From JADGQM01 sp964441945 (GTDB taxonomy: Bacteria > Desulfobacterota > Syntrophobacteria > Syntrophobacterales > Syntrophobacteraceae): a stretch of DNA of 28,187 nucleotides. The translations under genes were made by a program, and so were the position numbers. The notes beneath the pieces were generated by a model. The model ran no database searches. It had not been told where the DNA came from and saw nothing but the letters and a program-made list of their open reading frames with translations. Every line of letters starts with the position of its first letter. The stretch's first letter is position 1. The stretch is from assembly GCA_964441945.1 (NCBI GenBank), contig CAYTWB010000050.1, forward strand, positions 1 to 28,187. The letters are read 5' to 3'. This document shows, one piece after another, positions 7,955-15,760 of the stretch.

Positions 7955-9226
7955 TCATGAGAGACGGCTGATCTTCACCGCACAGAGCTTTCCGCACATG
8001 GTGCAGGCTTCCCGGTCCTGGGTGACCTGAAGCCGATGCTTGACCAGGTCTGGGTCGAGCGCTTCGCTGATCATGCCGTCCCAATCCAGTTTCTGCCGGC
8101 ATTCGGACATACGGCGATCTGTGTCCATGGCCCCAGGAAGTCCCTTGGCAATGTCCGCCACATGTCCGGCGACACGGGCCGCCATAACCCCCGCATAGAC
8201 ATCCTGAGCATTGGGCAGTCCGAGGTGTTCTGCAGGCGTCACATAACAGAGATAGTCAGCCCCGGCGGCACCGGCTATTGCCCCGCCGATGGCCGCGGCG
8301 ATGTGATCGTAGCCTGCCGCGATATCCGTCGGCAAGGGGCCCAGGATGTAGAAGGGTGCCCCGTCGCAGAGCTTCTTCTGAAGGAGGATGTTGGACTGGA
8401 TTTGCAGCAGGGGAACATGTCCCGGTCCTTCGATCATGACCTGGACCCCACGATTGCGAGCCCGCTTGGCCAGCTCTCCCAGGATCATCAACTCCTGAAG
8501 CTGTGCCCCGTCGGTTGCATCGACAATGGTGCCCGGACGAAAACCGTCGCCCAGGCTGAGCGTGACATCATACTTGTGGGCGATTTCCAGCAGGTCGTCA
8601 AAATACTCGTAGAGCGGATTTTCCTTCTTATTCTTTCGCATCCAGTGCATGTGGATGGAGCCCCCTCGACTCACACAGGGCATCAGCCGCTCGAAGGTCT
8701 CGAGCCGCTTCACCGATTCCCGGGTGACACCGCAGTGGACGGTTATGTAGTCCAGCCCTTCACTGCACTGCTTTTCAATACTGCTGAGGAGCCGGTCCGA
8801 ATCCATTTCGTCCAGTGGTTGGTGCCTGGCCGTCATTTCCGCCGCAAGATAGTAAATGGGAACGGCACCCACCACCACAGGGGATTGTTCAAGGAAAAAG
8901 CGGCGAAACGCGGCAAGCTCTCCCCCGGTGGAGAGGTCCATGATGGTATCCGTTTTTGCGTCCAGTGCCGCTTTGAGCTTTTCCGCTTCCAGCTCCAGGC
9001 TGCAACACTCACCGCTCGTTCCCAGATTGGCATTCACCTTGGTTTTCAGTCCCTGGCCGATGGCCCGGAGAATGGGAAAGGAATGGTTGCGATTCCTGGG
9101 AAGCACGGCTCGACCTGCGGCGATCAGGCCCCGCAGCTCCTCTGCGGTCATTGGTTCTCCAACAACCGCATCCTGCATCTCTTTGGTGACAATACCCGCT
9201 TTTGCAAAGTCCAGTTGTGTATTCAT
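7955..9226 (-). CDS. thiC: Phosphomethylpyrimidine synthase (compact ThiC)
   Basis: 423 aa, the short anaerobe-type ThiC. ThiC is a radical SAM enzyme that converts aminoimidazole ribotide to hydroxymethylpyrimidine phosphate for thiamin. Seen: KVNANLGTSG, IMDLSTGG, YITVHCGVT, SLGDGFRPG, EGPGHVPL, and the C-terminal cluster motif CTMCGKLC, here spaced CX2CX3C rather than the CX2CX4C of the long enzymes. The ATG at 9226 has GGAGG 6-7 nt upstream, so a 13-residue-longer frame was not used. The close paralogue BzaF makes hydroxybenzimidazole for cobamides; the upstream TPP riboswitch argues for ThiC. Cytosolic. A coiled-coil gene follows 24 nt downstream. Confidence 0.94.
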   Translation of the reverse strand: MNTQLDFAKAGIVTKEMQDAVVGEPMTAEELRGLIAAGRAVLPRNRNHSFPILRAIGQGLKTKVNANLGTSGECCSLELEAEKLKAALDAKTDTIMDLSTGGELAAFRRFFLEQSPVVVGAVPIYYLAAEMTARHQPLDEMDSDRLLSSIEKQCSEGLDYITVHCGVTRESVKRLETFERLMPCVSRGGSIHMHWMRKNKKENPLYEYFDDLLEIAHKYDVTLSLGDGFRPGTIVDATDGAQLQELMILGELAKRARNRGVQVMIEGPGHVPLLQIQSNILLQKKLCDGAPFYILGPLPTDIAAGYDHIAAAIGGAIAGAAGADYLCYVTPAEHLGLPNAQDVYAGVMAARVAGHVADIAKGLPGAMDTDRRMSECRQKLDWDGMISEALDPDLVKHRLQVTQDREACTMCGKLCAVKISRLS

Positions 9227-9288
9227 CAAATCCTCCACTTCTGCTTGCGCGGAGAGCTTTGGCAATGGCCCAGATCAACCCGGCCGTT

Positions 9289-9326
9289 TCTTGAAAAAGA
9301 AAATGGCCGTTTGGGAAAACGGCCAT
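9289..9326 (-). terminator. Intrinsic terminator between TPP riboswitch and thiC
   Basis: On the minus strand a 10-bp stem (ATGGCCGTTT with AAACGGCCAT, loop TCCC) is followed at once by TTTTCTTTTTC. It lies 20 nt after the riboswitch and about 60 nt before the thiC start, the classic place for a riboswitch-controlled attenuator. Confidence 0.88.
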
Positions 9327-9347
9327 CTGACAGCTGCCTTGCCGCGT

Positions 9348-9428
9348 GCCGATTCCTCCGCCAGTATTATTCTGGATCAGGTTCCAAGGGTTTGATCTCA
9401 GCCCTCGCGTCGAGAGCACCCCTTCGGC
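9348..9428 (-). promoter_or_regulatory. TPP riboswitch (THI element)
   Basis: On the minus strand the conserved parts occur in order: GGGGTGC, GGCTGAGA, ACCCTTGGAACCTGATCC, and an ATAATACTGGCGGAGGAA block close to the usual ATAATGCCAGCG-AGGGA. GCCGA at the 5' end pairs with TCGGC at the 3' end to close helix P1. It should bind thiamin pyrophosphate and favour the terminator downstream, lowering thiC transcription. Confidence 0.95.
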
Positions 9429-9452
9429 TGTAGAACCTCTTTCCAACAAAAT

Positions 9453-9458
9453 ATTCTA
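9453..9458 (-). promoter_or_regulatory. Possible -10 box for the thiC transcript
   Basis: TAGAAT on the minus strand differs from TATAAT at one base and would start transcription just before the riboswitch P1 helix. No good -35 box is visible at 16-18 nt, so support is weak. Confidence 0.3.
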
Positions 9459-9816
9459 ACTAAACCAGCAAGAAACTAACTTAAAATACATCAAAAAGCA
9501 ATTGTCAGATTGTCAGATTGCTTTGCCGGTCTCGCACTGACTCAATCTTTGCCCGGCAACCGATGTCGGCATATCTAAAAGCCTTTTCCGATACATCTTC
9601 CACAGGATCTTCTCGTGGATATCGATACATCGGGAACTACCTCACGCTACTTCCCGGCACGCAACTCCACATGGGCGATTCTATCGGACAGGGTGAAGTT
9701 TACTGTTGGATGAATCCCACTTTATCTTTCCCGATGAACAGGCCGAGTGCAACAAGGCATCCCGAGCCGGCTGGTGTGAGGACTGGCGAGAAAACCGCTC
9801 GGTTACCCCATTGTGC
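9459..9816. other. Gene-less stretch between the riboswitch and the small antitoxin-like gene
   Basis: About 360 nt. A short direct repeat (GTCAGATT twice, near 9505-9521) is visible. A plus-strand open frame of 104 codons (9518-9832) has no good ribosome-binding site and an unconvincing composition. I see no RNA gene or element here. Confidence 0.5.
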
Positions 9817-10047
9817 CTATGCTTTTCTCTGAGTTGTTTTGACGGCCGGCTTTCCGGTTCTCTCAGCGAGCAGCCTCCGTACGGCAGGTATTAGATCATT
9901 CGGAATCTCCATAAACGTTTGTGATGGATCCTCCCATGCGGCTTCGTCCTCTGCCAAGGCCTCTTCTTCTGATTGGTTTTCATAATGGGCGAGCACTCTC
10001 TTCACTCGCTCTTCGTCCCAGTCTTTGGGGGATCTGCTTTGTTTCAT
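9817..10047 (-). CDS. Small conserved-looking protein, possible antitoxin
   Basis: 76 aa, strongly acidic in the middle (ENQSEEEALAEDEAAWEDP) with a C-terminal segment IPNDLIPAVRRLLAERTG. The short acidic form and the overlap with a tiny basic reading frame upstream resemble antitoxin partners, but I do not recognise a named family and no toxin domain is seen. The ATG at 10047 overlaps the upstream TGA by 4 nt (ATGA). It may be a stand-alone hypothetical protein. Confidence 0.6.
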   Translation of the reverse strand: MKQSRSPKDWDEERVKRVLAHYENQSEEEALAEDEAAWEDPSQTFMEIPNDLIPAVRRLLAERTGKPAVKTTQRKA

Positions 10048-10127
10048 ATTTTTAGCTTTCTTCGACGTCTGTGCCGATAGGCCTTGAAATGCTCAATTGC
10101 TTTCTGCGTTCGATCGGCAAGCTTCAT
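10044..10127 (-). CDS. Tiny basic ORF overlapping the antitoxin-like gene
   Basis: 27 codons from ATG at 10127, or 33 from TTG at 10145. The product is very basic (KAYRHRRRRKLKI at its end), the opposite charge to the following acidic protein. The stop TGA overlaps the next ATG by 4 nt, an arrangement typical of coupled genes. In-frame stops lie just upstream of the TTG, so this is either a small peptide or the decayed end of a longer partner. No homology is recognised. Confidence 0.35.
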   Translation of the reverse strand: MKLADRTQKAIEHFKAYRHRRRRKLKI

Positions 10128-10202
10128 GTACCGATCGTTTTCCAAGATCTTTCATCAATACAAGGTCTGGAAATCCATATTCCATATTCCGGCAGTGTAG
10201 TA

Positions 10203-12584
10203 TCACCTGTTGCTGATAAGCTCGGGAATCACTTCCGGATCGGTCAAGGTAGATGTGTCACCCAGATTGGAGATGTCTCCGGCCGCGATTTTGGTGAGAA
10301 TGCGGCGTATGATCTTGCCTGATCTCGTCTTGGGCAGACCGTCCGCAAATTGAATCCGGTCCGGTGTGGCAATCGGACCGATCTTGCTCCTCACGTGCTG
10401 TTTCAGATGGGCCGCAAGATCATCACGTTTCCGGATGCCGGCTTTTAAGGTTACAAAGGCGTAGATGCCCTGGCCTTTGGTTTCATGGGGCATACCCACT
10501 ACCGCTGCTTCGGCGACACTGGAATGGGATACAAGCGTGCTCTCGATCTCGGCGGTTCCAAGCCTGTGTCCGGATACATTGATGACGTCATCGATGCGGC
10601 CCATGAGCCAATAATATCCGTCTTGATCGACCCGTGCTCCGTCACCGGTGGTGTAAACCCCTTGAAAATCGGAGAAGTAAGTCTTTCTGAACCTTTCCGG
10701 ATCACCGTAGACCCGGCGCATCAGTCCGGGCCAGGGCCTTTTCAGGACCAGCCACCCCCCTTCATCGACGGCGGTCGGATCGAGATTGTTCCGGATCACT
10801 TCGGGCTCGATGCCAAACAGCGGCAATGTGGCTGAACCCGGCTTGCACGGCGTCGCCCCGGGAAGCGGGCTGATCACAATGCCACCCGTTTCCGTCTGCC
10901 ACCACGTATCGACGATCGGGCATTTTCCACCGCCAATCACATCATGATACCACATCCACACTTCAGGGTTGATAGGCTCTCCAACCGAGCCAAGCAGCCT
11001 GAGGGAGCTCAAATTGTGCCGCCCCGGCCACTCATCGCCTTCCTTCATAAGGGCCCTCAGGGCGGTCGGGGCGGTATAAAAGATATTGACGCGGTGCTTC
11101 TCGATGATTTCCCAGAAACGATCCGGACCCGGGTAGTTCGGTACGCCTTCGAACATCAGGCTGGTAGCCCCGTTTGCCAGAGGGCCATAGAGGATGTAGC
11201 TGTGACCCGTGATCCAGCCTATGTCCGCCGTACACCAGTAGGTATCCTCATCCCTGGCATCGAAAACCCACTTGAAGGTACGCATCGCGTACAGAAGATA
11301 GCCTGCCGTGGTGTGGAGAACGCCTTTGGGCTTCCCGGTACTGCCGCTGGTGTAGAGAATGAAAAGCGGGTCCTCGGCATCCATAACCTCCGGTTCACAA
11401 ACGTCCGATATGTCCGGTGCCGGAACCTCTTCATCCCACCAGAAGTCACGCCCCGATTCCATTGACGGTTCAATCCCGGCGCGTCTGACCACGATAACGG
11501 TACCAATCCGAGGGCAGGACTTCAGGGCTTCATCCGCCTGGTCTTTGCTCCTGGCCAGTTTGCCCCCACGGTTGTAACCGTCGGCACAGATCAGGACCCC
11601 GGATTCGCAGTCCAGGATTCTGTTTCTCAGGGAATCCGCGCTGAACCCTCCAAAGACCACGGAATGGATCGCCCCGATCCTCGCACAAGCCAGCATGGCA
11701 ACAGGCAATTCAGGAATCATTGGAAGATAGATCGTCACACGGTCACCCTTGCGGACACCGTGTTTTTTCAACACATTGGCAAAACGGCAGACCTCCCTGT
11801 GCAGTTGCTGATACGTCAGGACCTTCTGCTCGCCGACCCGATCACCCTCCCAGATCAATGCAGCCTTGTTCTTGCGCCAGGTCGCAAGATGGCGGTCCAG
11901 GCAGTTGTAGGAAACGTTCAGCTTGCCTCCGACAAACCATTGGTGCTCGCCCTGGCCAAATTCCTCCACGAGGACCTCGTCCCACTTCCTGACCCAGTCA
12001 AGCTGCTGCGCCTGATCGGCCCAAAACCCGCGAGAATCCGCGATGGATTGAGCATACAGCTCTCGATACTGATCCAGGCCCTTGATTTCTGCCTTTTCGC
12101 TGAATTCACACAGGGGAGGAAAGACCCGCTCCTCGTGCATCATGGAGGCAATGGTCTTTTTGTCTGGGACGTCCTCGATGGCCAGCGTCAGGATATTCCT
12201 GCCGTCCCGCCTGGCATAGGTGATCGCGTCTACCTGCATTCGGACAAGACGCAGCCCCAGTTCGATGTCTTCGATTTTATCAAGTGAAATCTGTTCGTTG
12301 GGAACGACAGGCGCCTCGGCCGGGTTGAATTCCCTTCCGTCGTCTTCGAGAGTAATCCTCAAGACGCTGTCTTGCAGGGTAAGATGGACATCAATGCAAC
12401 GATCGAGCTGATCGTCATAGGCATAGGAAATGATGTTGACAATGAGCTCTTCGAGTGCGAGATTGGCTGCGAAAACGCACTTCTCACGCATTCGGTGACG
12501 TTTGCCGAACTCGGTGATGATTTCACCCAGTCTCGTGATTTCGGAAACCCGATTGACCAACTGAAAGCTGAAGTCGTCTTTCAT
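10203..12584 (-). CDS. acs: Acetyl-CoA synthetase with fused N-terminal RsbW-like ATPase domain
   Basis: 793 aa, about 140 longer than a usual Acs (about 650). Residues 4-140 resemble an anti-sigma/RsbW-type HATPase: N box AANLALEELIVNIISYAY, G1-like LEDDGREFNP and LGLRLVRM before a terminal strand. Residues from about 150 form a complete Acs: P-loop YTSGSTGKPKG (411-421), WWQTE (561-565), TTGD, and the C-terminal PKTRSGKIIRR (751-761) containing the lysine that is acetylated in other Acs. The reaction is acetate + ATP + CoA to acetyl-CoA + AMP + PPi, in the cytosol. The ATG at 12584 follows AAGGAGTAGGAGC. There is no stop or frameshift between the two domains in the given sequence. The ATPase part could sense nucleotide or bind an anti-anti-sigma protein (inference). 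Confidence 0.95.
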   Translation of the reverse strand: MKDDFSFQLVNRVSEITRLGEIITEFGKRHRMREKCVFAANLALEELIVNIISYAYDDQLDRCIDVHLTLQDSVLRITLEDDGREFNPAEAPVVPNEQISLDKIEDIELGLRLVRMQVDAITYARRDGRNILTLAIEDVPDKKTIASMMHEERVFPPLCEFSEKAEIKGLDQYRELYAQSIADSRGFWADQAQQLDWVRKWDEVLVEEFGQGEHQWFVGGKLNVSYNCLDRHLATWRKNKAALIWEGDRVGEQKVLTYQQLHREVCRFANVLKKHGVRKGDRVTIYLPMIPELPVAMLACARIGAIHSVVFGGFSADSLRNRILDCESGVLICADGYNRGGKLARSKDQADEALKSCPRIGTVIVVRRAGIEPSMESGRDFWWDEEVPAPDISDVCEPEVMDAEDPLFILYTSGSTGKPKGVLHTTAGYLLYAMRTFKWVFDARDEDTYWCTADIGWITGHSYILYGPLANGATSLMFEGVPNYPGPDRFWEIIEKHRVNIFYTAPTALRALMKEGDEWPGRHNLSSLRLLGSVGEPINPEVWMWYHDVIGGGKCPIVDTWWQTETGGIVISPLPGATPCKPGSATLPLFGIEPEVIRNNLDPTAVDEGGWLVLKRPWPGLMRRVYGDPERFRKTYFSDFQGVYTTGDGARVDQDGYYWLMGRIDDVINVSGHRLGTAEIESTLVSHSSVAEAAVVGMPHETKGQGIYAFVTLKAGIRKRDDLAAHLKQHVRSKIGPIATPDRIQFADGLPKTRSGKIIRRILTKIAAGDISNLGDTSTLTDPEVIPELISNR

Positions 12585-12700
12585 GCTCCTACTCCTTCTG
12601 CCCAATCACCTGAAGATGGTCAGGGAGAATTGTGCGTTGCATTTCTCGACATTCCCTGCGAGTTGAAGCCGAACCGGTACAACGGGATTGAGGCTCCTTT

Positions 12701-12898
12701 TCATCGTACAGCGTCAACGAGGGTCTGTGACAGTTCCAAGATTTCCAGTGAGTCGTCCAGTGACAGACTCTTGCAGGCATCGGTGAGCATATTCAGGCAG
12801 TAGGGGCAGGCGGTGGCAAGGACCTGCGCTCCGGCCTGAACCGCATCCTTGATTCACACCTCTCCGAAGCGCTCTCCCACAGGGACTTCAGCGATATG
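12701..12898 (-). pseudogene. Hdr-like Fe-S oxidoreductase (CCG domain), C-terminal remnant with in-frame stop
   Basis: The frame reads KHIAEVPVGERFGEV, a TGA stop (12854-12856), then IKDAVQAGAQVLATACPYCLNMLTDACKSL and further to a TGA at 12701. The ACPYCLNML block is typical of the end of the second CCG domain in HdrD/GlpC-like electron-transfer proteins. The internal TGA falls where Arg (CGA) would fit, a single C-to-T change. The rest of the gene, including the ferredoxin-type clusters, is absent upstream. No start codon or ribosome-binding site is apparent. It lies upstream of the acs fusion on the same strand. Confidence 0.75.
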
Positions 12899-13072
12899 CT
12901 TCAATATCAGCGCACTGTATCAACTGTATCAATTGGGAGCGAAAGTTCGAAGAGCCTCGAAAGACAGGTTTGCAGGGTAACCCAGCAGGTCTGCATTTTT
13001 CAACGGGAAAAGATCCGATGATCCGATTGAAAACAGGGGAAAACACCGAAGCAGTCGTGCAGACTGGTTCGG

Positions 13073-14206
13073 TCAATCGGCAGGAGTCTCCACGGGTTCC
13101 CAGGAAAAATCGGCAATCAGGAGAGCCGCTTTTTTCCCATCGGTTGGAGGATTTCCACCCAACAACCAGAGGTTGAACCGAACGTTCTCTTTGCCCGGTT
13201 CAGGCACATACGGGCCTTCATACACCCAGTTGTTTATCAGGTCCCCATTGGAAGGCAGGGGCAGGTGGTCCAGATTGCCCCGGTATGTTTTGAACTCCGT
13301 CTTCCCGGGAGTCCAGATGAGGAAGTGAGTCAGCAACTGGTCCTTCCGCGCCAGGTCCACCTGAAACCTGTGGCAGTTGTCACCGCATCCGGGACACTCA
13401 CTGCAGGGCTGTACCACGTTTTGTGCGTTCGTGGGGTTGGCCGGTTTCCCCCAGCGGGCAAATTCCAGGATGTCGATCTCGCGATTGTGGAAACCGCAGG
13501 CCTGAGTATCCCACAAGAAGAGACCACCTACCACGTTCTCATTGAACAGGTCGACCCGGCTGTTGGTTACGATCCGATAGATGCCGTAACCAAAGGATTG
13601 GTTGAGAATGACCTCTGTTGCGTACCATCGGCCCTTCTTCCCTTTGGCTATCGTCAAATGGAGTCCGGTCCGATCCACCCACACACGAGAGGGATCGTCC
13701 GAAAAGAGGTTATTTCCCGGACCGGCCGGGCAGTCCCTTCTCTTGACGATCCAATCGCTTCCCATGAACTGGATAATCCTCGGTTTGGGAAACCGATCGA
13801 AGGAAGTCATTGCAACCGCCTCATCGACAAGATAGGTAATACAGCAGGGAGCGCATTTGATCTTTTCCTGATCGATGTCTGCGGGCACCAGGAAGGCCAG
13901 GACCCGGAAAGCATAGGCATCGCATCCACCGGTTGTGAAATCGAACCTGAAAGTCCCGTCATCGGAAATATCCGTAAGCGGCGCTTTGAGACATGGCTTT
14001 GTCCACAGCGCATCATCGACTTCAACGTAGCCGGCCACTTTGTACTCTGAAAAGACGACCCCCGAGACCCTGCCCCTGGCCTGGCCGTTTTCTTTCCCGT
14101 AAGGAGACACCTTGGTGAACTCGATTTGTGGAGACGCCGCCTGCGCTGCATTGGCCACAAGTACCAGAACAGCCGCCGAAAGCAATGCCATAGCCGATTT
14201 CAACAT
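13073..14206 (-). CDS. Exported GH16-like glycoside hydrolase / concanavalin-like domain protein
   Basis: 377 aa. The ATG at 14206 is chosen for its GGAGAAT site 8 nt upstream. A signal peptide ends near residue 24 (ANAAQA). An N-terminal beta domain (about 30-110) precedes a concanavalin-type fold in which REIDILEFARWG gives the GH16 catalytic pattern E-x-D-x-x-E (Glu243, Asp245, Glu248). GH16 enzymes cleave beta-1,3 or beta-1,4 glucans and galactans outside the cell; the substrate here is not predictable. Many Cys pairs (CAPCC, CSECPGC) may form disulphides. It is the last gene of a run of three exported products, 36 nt after its neighbour. Confidence 0.8.
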   Translation of the reverse strand: MLKSAMALLSAAVLVLVANAAQAASPQIEFTKVSPYGKENGQARGRVSGVVFSEYKVAGYVEVDDALWTKPCLKAPLTDISDDGTFRFDFTTGGCDAYAFRVLAFLVPADIDQEKIKCAPCCITYLVDEAVAMTSFDRFPKPRIIQFMGSDWIVKRRDCPAGPGNNLFSDDPSRVWVDRTGLHLTIAKGKKGRWYATEVILNQSFGYGIYRIVTNSRVDLFNENVVGGLFLWDTQACGFHNREIDILEFARWGKPANPTNAQNVVQPCSECPGCGDNCHRFQVDLARKDQLLTHFLIWTPGKTEFKTYRGNLDHLPLPSNGDLINNWVYEGPYVPEPGKENVRFNLWLLGGNPPTDGKKAALLIADFSWEPVETPAD

Positions 14207-14242
14207 TCCGGATTCTCCTTCCATGATCGGGGACGTCTATCC

Positions 14243-14839
14243 TCATTCCTTTTCATCAAAGGGCCGGATTACGCCTTCCAGGGATCGAACCCTTTCGGCA
14301 AAAAAACTGATGGGCGAAGCAACCCCTTGCTGCGGGCCGGCTATTCGCTGAACCAGGAAAGATCCGCTGATCGGGTGCTCCCCCTGTTCATCCCTGTCGC
14401 GCAGAACACCACTAAATTTACCCTTAATCTTGCCGCCCGCCGATCCATACTTGGTGACCTTAATCTTGCCACTGCCGATGGCACCTGCGGCAACCCAGTC
14501 ATATGTGCCGACGAGGTCGACGTAATGAATCTCGTTAGAGAGGGCATCCATGCTCACTATATAGGTGCCCTTCTTCTTGCCCTCAAAGGATATCGTGATA
14601 GATCTTTCGTGCGTCTTGTCAAAAGCCGCGGCCACGGTAAACCCCTCTGCAGTCCAGGCGCCGACCGGATTGGTCGTGAAGCTGTAGGATTCGCCGTCGA
14701 GCGTGAATTTAAAACCCGGTTTGTCTCCGGTATCCCTGCTCTCGGACGGCGTCGCCAGATAAGAGTCCGCCCGCAGCGTCAGAGCAGTGCTCATCACAAA
14801 TACAAGAACCATAATCAATAGAAAGCCATACCGTCTCAT
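14243..14839 (-). CDS. Exported protein of unknown function
   Basis: 198 aa. The ATG at 14839 (MRRYGFLLIM) is preceded by GGAGAGAGG. Signal peptide with hydrophobic core FLLIMVLVFVMSTALTL, cleavage near LRADS. The mature part is beta-rich (FKFTLDGESYSFTT, ITISFEGKKKGTYIVSM) and resembles small secreted beta-sandwich proteins, but I cannot name a family with confidence. It lies between a lipoprotein gene and the GH16-like gene and probably shares their transcript. Confidence 0.75.
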   Translation of the reverse strand: MRRYGFLLIMVLVFVMSTALTLRADSYLATPSESRDTGDKPGFKFTLDGESYSFTTNPVGAWTAEGFTVAAAFDKTHERSITISFEGKKKGTYIVSMDALSNEIHYVDLVGTYDWVAAGAIGSGKIKVTKYGSAGGKIKGKFSGVLRDRDEQGEHPISGSFLVQRIAGPQQGVASPISFFAERVRSLEGVIRPFDEKE

Positions 14840-14907
14840 AACCTCTCTCCGTAATGAATCAGGTTGGAACTTGGGAACTTGCTCAAGAATCAGAAGCATA
14901 CCCCAGC

Positions 14908-15141
14908 CTATTTACTCCTTACAGCCTCATCCATTGCTTTGGTTCTCTGATCGCCCAATTGCTGCACACTGCGAGCCTTGTCGATGGGCTTTGCACCATA
15001 CTGCTTTATTGCGTCCGCTGTCCGCTCGGTTGCCGACCTGTCGCTCGCTTTCCCTTGTTCTGCGTCTTTGCCGCCCGAGCATCCGGTCAGAAGGAGGCAA
15101 CATAGGCACACGGTCGCTATGCATGATTTAGTTTTCGCCAT
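14908..15141 (-). CDS. Small lipoprotein, 77 aa
   Basis: Starts MAKTKSCIATVCLCC, lipobox LLTGC with Cys21, then a short polar, Lys/Gln/Asp-rich tail that looks helical. The ATG at 15141 has only a weak GGAT upstream; an upstream ATG at 15204 would add 21 residues without a signal-like start. Function unknown. First of three exported products on this strand. Confidence 0.65.
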   Translation of the reverse strand: MAKTKSCIATVCLCCLLLTGCSGGKDAEQGKASDRSATERTADAIKQYGAKPIDKARSVQQLGDQRTKAMDEAVRSK

Positions 15142-15760
15142 GGTTAATCCGGGGGGGAATAAGATCACGAGATACTCAATTCTCCAAAGACAAACAGAGA
15201 TCATCGACCAGCATTGGGATCACCTGCGTCCTCAGAGGAGAACGCATTTGCCTGGGGAAAAATTGGCGCAAAGGATTTTCTTGAACCCACCATTGCCTTC
15301 TTTATCAACGATGACCAATCTATGCGCTTCTATTAGTCCTCCCTTTCTCTTCTTGAGCAGACCATGAACCAGTGCCGAACCCCTCTGTATTGTTAAAGTC
15401 AGTTTAACCCGCCCTACTGACCGCGGTCAATCGGGAAAAGTCCAACAATGGACGTTCTGACCAGGTTAGGGTGCGGGAACCATGTGGAAGAAGCGGTGAG
15501 CTGTCCAAGGTAACAAGCTCAGGACTGCTCTGCATAAATGATGAGTGGCTGCATTCCAATCTGTCATGTCATACGGGCAGCTTGAAGGCCGTTATCCAGT
15601 AAGCATTTCTGGATTCCGGCCAAGAACATGCCGGAATGACGTTTGGGGTTATGATCCCTGTCTTCTGCGGTGTGATACTCAGGACGGGCAGGAAGACCCC
15701 GTGGAGTCCTCCAAAAAACGAAGCCGGTTTCGGGGTGAACCGTATCCCGAAGCTTTCGTG
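15142..15760. other. Long gene-less stretch containing dispersed repeat copy B
   Basis: About 620 nt. The only structure I can support is the repeat at about 15568-15700. A short plus-strand stretch (about 15245-15337) reads as a protein-like peptide ending INDDQSMRFY and a stop, but it has no start and no known match. No RNA gene is recognised. Confidence 0.5.
15568..15700. repeat. Dispersed repeat, copy B
   Basis: The core runs GTCATACGGG ... TTATCCAG ... TTCTGGATTCCGGCC ... ATGCCGGAATGACG (15568-15641), with near-mirror ends. The right flank resembles the 21721 copy again at ATACTCAGGACGGGCAGGAAGAC (positions 15676-15698), which corresponds to a GTACTCAGGCGACAGGGGCA stretch there. Confidence 0.75.

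Noticed and set aside
9518..9832. 104-codon plus-strand ORF
   Set aside because: No ribosome-binding site, no domain, unconvincing composition, and it overlaps the end of the minus-strand acidic gene.
12854..12856. TGA in the Hdr-like fragment as a selenocysteine codon
   Set aside because: The position fits Arg rather than Cys, no SECIS-like hairpin is evident, and the gene is truncated.
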